A stretch of DNA of 64,000 nucleotides from Candidatus Ozemobacteraceae bacterium (lineage in GTDB: Bacteria > Muiribacteriota > Ozemobacteria > Ozemobacterales > Ozemobacteraceae). This document shows positions 57,693 through 64,000 of this stretch, piece by piece; within the stretch, counting starts at the first letter, position 1; each line of letters opens with the position of its first letter. The stretch is from contig DAOSOK010000021.1 of NCBI GenBank assembly GCA_035373905.1, positions 1 to 64,000 on the forward strand, written 5' to 3'. The translations under genes were made by a program, and so were the position numbers. The notes beneath the pieces are model-generated. The model was given only the letters and a program-made list of their open reading frames with translations. It was not told the DNA's origin and did no database searches.

Positions 57693-60600
57693 TCAGCCCT
57701 GCTTCTGGAGCTGGGAGATGGCTTTGAACAGCAGGTCGCGCTCTTCGGGATCGGCCACTTCCGGCAGGTATTCCATCAGCCGCTGGGTGTTCCCCGGGTC
57801 GCCCTGGACCGCCATCGACCGGATCGCGTTGAAACGCACGAGCGGCGAGCCGTCGCGAAGCAGGTGCTCCAGCAGAACGGCCGCTTCCTGCCCACGGATT
57901 CCTTTCAGGACATACGTCGCGGAATCGCGCATCTCCACTCGGGGGTCTTCGATCATGCCCCGCAACTCCTCGAGCATCGTATCGGGGCCGAACGCCGACA
58001 TCGCCTTGATCGCGTTGGCCTTGACGCGGTTGTCATCGTCACGGAGCAGGGTGACCAGAACCGGAATCGCCTCCCTGCACCCGTTCTCCTCGAGGGCCTC
58101 CACGGCGTTCGCACGCACCCGCGGCAACGGCGTCGCGAGAAGGTCCGAGCAGATCGGGACCAGTTCCGGCGCGTGCAACCGTCCAAGAAGCTTCGGAAGA
58201 GTTTCGAGAACCTCACGAGAAGGGGGGCGGGATATATATTCTTTCCAATATAAAATATCGCGCGGCGTCGACGCCTCGACAAGCCTCAAAATATCGGCCA
58301 ACTCGGGGGCATCGGGGAGTCTCCCGATTTCCTCCCCGATCGCTCCAGCCGTTTCATCGACAGGCGCGCCTGGCACCTCCGGCGCCGCACGTTCGGGTTC
58401 TCCGACAGCGGCCGCAGCCGGGAAGGGCGGGAGACCGTCGAACAGGTCTTCGGCGCCGCCGACGGCCGTACCGCCCGCCGCCACGGTCTCCGGAGGAGGA
58501 ACCGGAACACCAGCCACCGCATCGAGATCGTCGAACAATCCACCGCTCTCGATCGCGGAAGGAACGTCGGGAAGCGCGACCTCTTCGGCCTGCGTTCGTT
58601 CCGGAAGTTCCGCCGCCACGGACGTCACGGTTTCCCCGTCTCCAAAAGGTTGCTCTGCCGGCACGCCTGAAACCGGCGACTCCGGGACGAAAGCAGGCGA
58701 TTCTTCTGCAGACACGTCGAATGCCGACGGCTGCGGCTCAGCGACGTCGACATTGCCCAGGGCTGAAACGGGTTCCACAGCTGGAGCGGGCAGTTCTTCA
58801 ACGGGCGGAGGCTCCACGACGACCGAGGCGGGTTCCGGCACGGGCTGATCGCCTGTATCGGGTGAAGAGGACGGCATCAGGCGCGACATCGCCATGACGA
58901 ACGCTTCGGTCTTCATCGTCTGGGAGCGGAGATGATCACGGGCTTTCTGCGCGTGGTAGCGAGTTCCGACGTCTTCGGACAGAACGTGGCCGTCCAGGGC
59001 TCCGGCAAGCTGACGGAAGTGCTCCTTCGAGACGAAGCGCAGGGCCAGCACCCGCTGCATGGCATCCCCCACACGCTGTCGGTCCATTCCGCCAAGAGAG
59101 GTCACGATCGGATGCAGTTCGGTTTCCGTCTGGCGCTCGGCCACGTCGAAGAGGCGCCACCATTCCCCGGCTTTCCCGTCAGCGGCGGCCGCGGCGACCA
59201 GCTGTTCGAACCGGTCGAACAGGCCCCGCATCATCAGCGCCCGCAGAAGCACATACCAGACTTCTTCAGACCCATTCTTGTGCCAGGTTTTCTCGAGAAA
59301 ATCGATCGCCTCCGCCGTCAGCTCCAGAGGATCAGCCGTCCGGTAATACTCGCCGAGCACCCGCCCCATTGCCTCATCCTGGGGGAAGTGCGCCAGGTAG
59401 CGGCCCAGGACGGGCAGCACCTCGGGTGTGACCGGTCTTCCCGCCAGGACGGCCTTGCCGATCTTTTCGACCAACTCGCGGTCATCGAGGCGGCCGGCGG
59501 CGTATCGCACGATGAAGGAGAATTGATCAGGCGTCTGGGCGGGAAGCTTCAGGTAATGCCGGCCGAGCATCCCGACGGCATCGGGATCGGCCGGCCGGAT
59601 CTCGAGAACCAGCTCGGCATATCGAATTCCCTTGACCGAATGCCCGGTTGCGAAGGCGCACCGCGCGAGCAGTCTGTATAACTGCAGTTTGTCATCGGTG
59701 TCGCGAGCGGCCGAAAACCGTTTTTCGAGAGATCTGAGGGCGAGGCCCGGGAACACCCTGGCGAGGACGGCGATCCACGTCCAGTAGAACCGCTCCCACC
59801 AGGCAAAAAACACGTGCATGCTCCGACCGAGCAGGAAGATGGCGGCGAGCATGAGGAGGGGAACGAACTTCCAGCCGTGACGCCACAGCCAGAGGATGCG
59901 AGCGGGCCACCTCAGGAAAGGGCTGTTCGGATCGATCGCCTGCGCCGCCGCGAGCTCCTTTTCGGCGTCGGCATACCGGGTCTGGCTCATGGCCACGCGC
60001 ATCTTCACGTAGGGCGGCCAGAAGCTTTGCGGGGCCTTCTCCGCAAGACGGTCGACTTCGGCAACGAGGGTGTCGGAATCCTTCCAGCCCAGTTCGCAGT
60101 CAGCAATCAGGCCCATCTCCCAGACCCGGATGACACGCTCGGTCGAGTTGCCGAGCGCCGGGTTGCGATTCAGCAGCCGGCGCAGTTTTTCCCACTGGCG
60201 GGCGTCGAACAGGCTTTTCGCCTCGTCGAATCGTTGCGAAACAAGGAAACGGGACTCGAGCAATTCCTGCTCGAGGGCCTGAAGCCGCGCCGTATGCTCA
60301 GGCGTCGCGGCCCCGAGAGCGCCAAGTTCCCTGAGAGCCTGGCGGGCGGCCAGGATGTCGTCACGCCGGTCGGCGGCGGCGAGTTTCTCCAGGAACTCTT
60401 CCGCCAGCACGTTCCGGCGGGGGGCTTTTTCTCCGGCGGCCACGGCTGCCGTCGCGACAACGGTATCCGAGAGTTTCGCCAGCATCGATCGGGCCTGCGG
60501 ATTGTTCGGATCGAGCCGCAGGATCTGGGTGCAGAGATCGCGTGCCAGAGACGGCCGCCCGTCGCGCATCGCCCGTAGCGCCGAGGCCAAGAGGTCGTCT

Positions 60601-61424
60601 ACCCGCCTGGCCGTCTGAAGCCGTTGCCGGAAGGCAGGGAGAGCGCTCAAAGCGGGGTCGAGCCGCTCGAGGCCGTTCAGAAGAATCTGCGCCTGGGCGA
60701 GATCTCCTATGCTGAGGGACGCGTCGAGGCGGCTCAGCACATCGGGAATACGGCGGACGGCGGTTTCCCGGGCGATGAGAAGCCGTTTCGAAGCGGATGC
60801 GGCATCGGCATCGCCGCCCCGCGCGAGAAGCTCGAGGCACTGGGCTCTGAACAGCGGCATATCGTAGGTTGCGTACAGTTTTTCGAGTTGCTCGAGGACG
60901 TTTTTCCAATCGGGAGAGAGGGCGCCGGAGACGCGCGGAATGAGCGCGTCGAGCGCTCCCTGGGCTTCCGCGGCGGCGACGGATGCTTGGTCGGGCCGGG
61001 CGAGCAGGAAGTCGAGGTAGGCAAGCCATGCGTCGGGCAGTTCGGGAGCCAGCTGAACCGCGCGGCGGAACTCCGAGAGAAGCTGCATTCGGCGCTCTTT
61101 GTCCGGGTTTTCCGTCGCAGCGGCCCTGTTCGACGCGCGCCGCGCGATGGCTCCGGCAAGCTCAGCCCGGATATCCGCGGCATCGCTGGCGACGGCGAGT
61201 TTCTTCTCGAGGTCGGCCACGAGAGCATCGAGATCGACGGAAGCAGGGGGCTTCTTTTCGATGAAAACCGCCTCTGAGACCGAAGCGGGGGACACGAGGG
61301 GCGGCTGCTTCTTTTTCGACGGAGCCGCCCCCGCGGGCGCATCGCCCCAGAGAGAGACGGATAGCGACAGGAGAGCAAGGAATGCCGGTGACTTCCGTCG
61401 GAAACGCATCACGCCATCAGGCAT
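57693..61424 (-). CDS. Giant TPR/HEAT repeat membrane protein
   Basis: A 1243-residue protein. A signal peptide (RKSPAFLALLSLSVSLWG) starts an exported TPR-rich half. One transmembrane helix (FVPLLMLAAIFLLGRSM, about residues 525-545) leads to a second alpha-solenoid. Then comes a Pro/Ala/Glu low-complexity stretch of about 200 residues, and finally four or five HEAT repeats (RVRANAVEALEENGCREAIP, RVKANAIKAMSAFG, LVRFNAIRSMAVQG). The two solenoids therefore lie on opposite sides of the membrane. Start 61424 is supported by GGGAG. It is divergent from the cyclase gene; the low-complexity part is likely disordered. Confidence 0.7.
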   Translation of the reverse strand: MPDGVMRFRRKSPAFLALLSLSVSLWGDAPAGAAPSKKKQPPLVSPASVSEAVFIEKKPPASVDLDALVADLEKKLAVASDAADIRAELAGAIARRASNRAAATENPDKERRMQLLSEFRRAVQLAPELPDAWLAYLDFLLARPDQASVAAAEAQGALDALIPRVSGALSPDWKNVLEQLEKLYATYDMPLFRAQCLELLARGGDADAASASKRLLIARETAVRRIPDVLSRLDASLSIGDLAQAQILLNGLERLDPALSALPAFRQRLQTARRVDDLLASALRAMRDGRPSLARDLCTQILRLDPNNPQARSMLAKLSDTVVATAAVAAGEKAPRRNVLAEEFLEKLAAADRRDDILAARQALRELGALGAATPEHTARLQALEQELLESRFLVSQRFDEAKSLFDARQWEKLRRLLNRNPALGNSTERVIRVWEMGLIADCELGWKDSDTLVAEVDRLAEKAPQSFWPPYVKMRVAMSQTRYADAEKELAAAQAIDPNSPFLRWPARILWLWRHGWKFVPLLMLAAIFLLGRSMHVFFAWWERFYWTWIAVLARVFPGLALRSLEKRFSAARDTDDKLQLYRLLARCAFATGHSVKGIRYAELVLEIRPADPDAVGMLGRHYLKLPAQTPDQFSFIVRYAAGRLDDRELVEKIGKAVLAGRPVTPEVLPVLGRYLAHFPQDEAMGRVLGEYYRTADPLELTAEAIDFLEKTWHKNGSEEVWYVLLRALMMRGLFDRFEQLVAAAAADGKAGEWWRLFDVAERQTETELHPIVTSLGGMDRQRVGDAMQRVLALRFVSKEHFRQLAGALDGHVLSEDVGTRYHAQKARDHLRSQTMKTEAFVMAMSRLMPSSSPDTGDQPVPEPASVVVEPPPVEELPAPAVEPVSALGNVDVAEPQPSAFDVSAEESPAFVPESPVSGVPAEQPFGDGETVTSVAAELPERTQAEEVALPDVPSAIESGGLFDDLDAVAGVPVPPPETVAAGGTAVGGAEDLFDGLPPFPAAAAVGEPERAAPEVPGAPVDETAGAIGEEIGRLPDAPELADILRLVEASTPRDILYWKEYISRPPSREVLETLPKLLGRLHAPELVPICSDLLATPLPRVRANAVEALEENGCREAIPVLVTLLRDDDNRVKANAIKAMSAFGPDTMLEELRGMIEDPRVEMRDSATYVLKGIRGQEAAVLLEHLLRDGSPLVRFNAIRSMAVQGDPGNTQRLMEYLPEVADPEERDLLFKAISQLQKQG

Positions 61425-61541
61425 ACGATCTTCTCCCAAATCCGTCGACACTGGAAACGCGCGGGCGCGGGTGCATCGCTTTCTTTGTCCATGATACCAT
61501 GTCAGGCATCCAGTATCGGGAATCGGAAGAGAGGAATCCGG

Positions 61542-63473
61542 ATGAAAATTTCAGCCTTCGACGCGATGGATCCGGCGGCGAAACAGGCCGCCCTGATGCA
61601 TATCAAAGCCGATCAGACCCGTCGGAAAGAAGACTACCTGCTCGCCCTGCACGCACTGACCGACGGCGACCAGCAGGTCCGCCTGGCCGCAAAGCTTGTC
61701 AGCCAGGCGTTCTCCGGTCAGCCTTACTTCGTCGATCTGAAGGGACTTTCCACGGACGAGATCCGGGCGAAGATCGCCGAACGCTTCCCGGAGCTGAAGG
61801 AAAGCGGGCCGACGCTGGCCGAACTGCCGCAACAGGAGCGTGACTACCAGAAGCTCGCGTCCGACCTGCAGGCGCGCGGCAGGCAGGCCGAATCGATGAA
61901 CGGCGTCTGGGAAGGCCGTTTTCCGAAACAGGCGGCGCTTCTGAACACCCTCCGAACCGACACCCAGGAGCTCCTCGCCGGTCTGCTGGAGCCGGGCGAA
62001 ACCTACGATCGCGCCTTCATCGGCTTCTTCACCGAGCAGCTCGGTCCTTTCCGCGAGTGCAAGCGCTCCCTCGACAGCAACGCCGCCACCACTCTGGTGC
62101 ATCTCTCCCACGTCCGCGACCCGGAAGCGGTTTCACCGGTGTATGCGACCCTGTTCGGCCTCGTCGAGCGCCCAATCTATCTTCTGGTCCTGCTTACGGG
62201 GAAACGGCTGCTCCTGTTCCTGCGCGACCAGCTGAAAGCGTCTTCCGCCGCGGTCCACGCCGTTCCCTGCCAACTGATCACGTCGGTGAAGGGCCGTCGC
62301 ACGCCGCTCGGATACGACATCGAGCTCGAAACCGCCCAGGACATGCTCAAACTGCCGCAACTCTTCCACCCAGACGGGGAGGAGCTCGAAAAGCTGCTGA
62401 GAGAGCGAAGCATCGAGACGATCCAGTCCTCCGAGGAGTTCATCGAACGGGACTTCGAGAAGGAGATCGCACGGCTCGACCGGCTGTTCCAGGCGAAAAC
62501 CGTCTCGCCGTCGGAATACATGTTTCGCAAGAGCCGGCTCCAGAAGATGGAGCTCGAGAAGTTCTCCGACGCGAACGTCGAACGCCTTCTCGCCAAGCGG
62601 TTTTCCGACGCCGGGCTCGGGAAGAAATTCGATGAGCAGCTCCTGAAGAAGTTCACTTGCGAGCGGACCGTCATGTTCACGGATATCGTCGGCTATTCAA
62701 AGAAGGCGGCGCAGAAGGAACTGATCGACACGATGACGCTTCTGGCCGTGCATGACAAGACGCTGATGCCGATCATCGCCGAGTTTCAGGGCCGCCTGAT
62801 CAAGAAGATCGGCGACGCGCTGATGGTCGCATTTGAAGACCCGCTCGCCGCCTGCCGCTGCGCGATCCGCATGCAGGGCGCCCTGATCGAACTGAACCGG
62901 TCGAGTTCCGAGAAGATTCTGATCCGCATCGGCCTCAACACCGGAACCGTGTTCGTCAAGAACGAGGACGTGTTCGGCGACGCCGTGAATGTAGCGGCGC
63001 GTATGGAATCGATGGCCCAGCCAGGCATGATCTTTCTGACCGAGGCGACGCACGCGAAGGTCGGGGGCGAGATCCCCTGCAGCGACTGCGGCGAGCGGAG
63101 CGTCAAGGGGCAGCGGCAGCCGCTGCGCGTCTACATGATCGTCGACGAGAGCCACAGCTCCGCCGAAATGCTCGAGCAGGCGAACGAGTTCCGGCGAGAG
63201 ATGGGCATCGCAGAGCCACCGGAGGCGGCGTCACCGATTCCCGCGGCGGCCTCTTCCCCATCGCCGCACGGTGCCGGCGGGCCCCGTCCCGCAGCGCCGG
63301 AACTGTCCGAAGCGCCGCCCGACACGCCCGACGCGTGCGTCGATGCCGTCAGGTCCTCCGTTCTGGCGGCCGTCGAGTGGTACAAGAAAGGCGTGCATCT
63401 CGGCCGGCCGAGGAACGCGGAGGTGGAGGCCTGGTTCACGCGGTTCGTCAGGGAGCTGCAGCACCGCCTTTGA
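61542..63473 (+). CDS. Class III adenylate/guanylate cyclase with novel N-terminal region
   Basis: Makes a cyclic nucleotide from NTP; 643 residues. The catalytic domain (about 370-540) has both metal Asp residues (D381 in TVMFTDIVGYS, D425 in KKIGDALMVAF), the substrate Lys (K421) and the transition-state pair N483/R487 in DAVNVAARMES, so it should be active. The N-terminal 370 residues are not recognised: helices (HIKADQTRRKEDYLLALHAL, HEAT-like), and a region RPIYLLVLLTGKRLLLFLRD. The C-terminus is Pro/Ala-rich and ends in a helix. GAGG precedes the ATG. Confidence 0.88.
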   Translation: MKISAFDAMDPAAKQAALMHIKADQTRRKEDYLLALHALTDGDQQVRLAAKLVSQAFSGQPYFVDLKGLSTDEIRAKIAERFPELKESGPTLAELPQQERDYQKLASDLQARGRQAESMNGVWEGRFPKQAALLNTLRTDTQELLAGLLEPGETYDRAFIGFFTEQLGPFRECKRSLDSNAATTLVHLSHVRDPEAVSPVYATLFGLVERPIYLLVLLTGKRLLLFLRDQLKASSAAVHAVPCQLITSVKGRRTPLGYDIELETAQDMLKLPQLFHPDGEELEKLLRERSIETIQSSEEFIERDFEKEIARLDRLFQAKTVSPSEYMFRKSRLQKMELEKFSDANVERLLAKRFSDAGLGKKFDEQLLKKFTCERTVMFTDIVGYSKKAAQKELIDTMTLLAVHDKTLMPIIAEFQGRLIKKIGDALMVAFEDPLAACRCAIRMQGALIELNRSSSEKILIRIGLNTGTVFVKNEDVFGDAVNVAARMESMAQPGMIFLTEATHAKVGGEIPCSDCGERSVKGQRQPLRVYMIVDESHSSAEMLEQANEFRREMGIAEPPEAASPIPAAASSPSPHGAGGPRPAAPELSEAPPDTPDACVDAVRSSVLAAVEWYKKGVHLGRPRNAEVEAWFTRFVRELQHRL

Positions 63474-63497
63474 GCGCGGCGTGAGGGGCGACGTCGT

Positions 63498-64000
63498 TCA
63501 GCGCATCAGGAGAATGCTCGCCGCCATGACCATCATGCCGGCGACGACGCCGAAGATCGACAGGTGATGCTCGCCGTATTTCTCGGCCGTGGGCAACAGT
63601 TCGTCGAGCGAGATGAACACCATGATTCCCGCGACCGCGCCGAACAGGACGCCGAACACGGCATCGCTGAAAAACCGCAGCAACAGGAAGTATCCCGCGA
63701 GGGCGCCGATCGGCTCAGCCAGCCCCGAGAGAAAGGAGAGCTGGAAGGCGCGGCGCCGGCTTCCCGTGGCGTGGTAAATCGGCACCGAGACGGCGATGCC
63801 TTCGGGAACGTTATGGATGGCGACGGCGACGGCGATGCCGAGGCCCATCGTCGGGTCTTTCAGGGCCGCGATGAACGTGGCGAGCCCCTCGGGGAAGTTG
63901 TGAATGCCGATGGCCAGGGCGGAAAACACGCCCATGCGCAGAAGCTCGTGCTTGCGGACCGGCGCGGCCGCAGCGGCGGGCTTGTCGGAACAGTCTTCGG
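63498..64000 (-). CDS. ZIP family metal transporter (ZupT-like), cut at the window edge
   Basis: Divalent-metal (zinc/iron) importer. The visible 167 residues include the two metal-site helices, ALAIGIHNFPEGLATFIAAL and VAVAIHNVPEGIAVSVPIYH, and further helices to the C-terminus. The frame stays open to base 64000 with a His/Ala/Pro-rich cytoplasmic loop (CSDKPAAAAAPVRKHELLRM), so the N-terminal helices lie beyond the window. Convergent with the cyclase gene. Confidence 0.9.
   Translation of the reverse strand, partial: EDCSDKPAAAAAPVRKHELLRMGVFSALAIGIHNFPEGLATFIAALKDPTMGLGIAVAVAIHNVPEGIAVSVPIYHATGSRRRAFQLSFLSGLAEPIGALAGYFLLLRFFSDAVFGVLFGAVAGIMVFISLDELLPTAEKYGEHHLSIFGVVAGMMVMAASILLMR

Overview
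The window is a 64-kb chromosomal piece of a GC-rich, Gram-negative-type (diderm) bacterium. The diderm call rests on LysM/outer-membrane proteins, two TolC-type channels, two RND pumps with periplasmic adaptors, and a site-2 protease. No rRNA, tRNA, CRISPR array, transposase or phage gene was found, so the phylum cannot be fixed. An under-sampled lineage seems likely because many large exported or repeat proteins match only at domain level.

Layout. 1-7.5 kb: translation and envelope cluster rpsB-tsf-pyrH-frr-ferredoxin-uppS-cdsA-rseP-cvpA-like, all on +. A small ferredoxin is inserted, and the dxr gene often found between cdsA and rseP is missing. 7.4-8 kb: a perfect 38-bp palindrome, a decayed four-helix-bundle (23S rRNA intervening-sequence-type) gene framed by inverted repeats, and a bidirectional terminator. 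8-12.3 kb (-): a LysM/barrel outer-membrane protein, an HDAC-fold protein with altered metal-site residues, and a glycine-zipper protein. 12.6-18.8 kb: pirin, a sugar-type ABC importer without its ATPase, a glycosyltransferase and a nucleoside phosphorylase. 19-22 kb: two exported proteins and a DUF1015 protein. 22-27 kb: a 1565-residue DUF4062/NTPase-like/TPR protein with a small membrane protein. 27-40.2 kb: two complete RND tripartite efflux operons diverging from one control region, one led by a frameshifted TetR gene and ending with a PII-like gene, the other led by MarR. 40.4-46.9 kb: DraG-type hydrolase, arginine deiminase, rhodanese and a VIT/VWA protein. 47.3-55.9 kb: a TerB-like/TPR protein, a bacterial pentameric ligand-gated ion channel, the lysA-lysC operon and an exported protein. 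56-64 kb: membrane protein, DUF4258 protein, a giant TPR/HEAT membrane protein divergent from a class III nucleotide cyclase, and a ZIP metal transporter cut by the window edge.

The observations most worth following are: short AT-rich rare-codon islands inside otherwise GC-rich genes; the pentameric ligand-gated channel; the HDAC-like protein lacking canonical ligands; the exactly phased 40-residue TPR array behind a degenerate P-loop; three dispersed 65-66-bp repeat elements; and the decayed four-helix-bundle gene unit.
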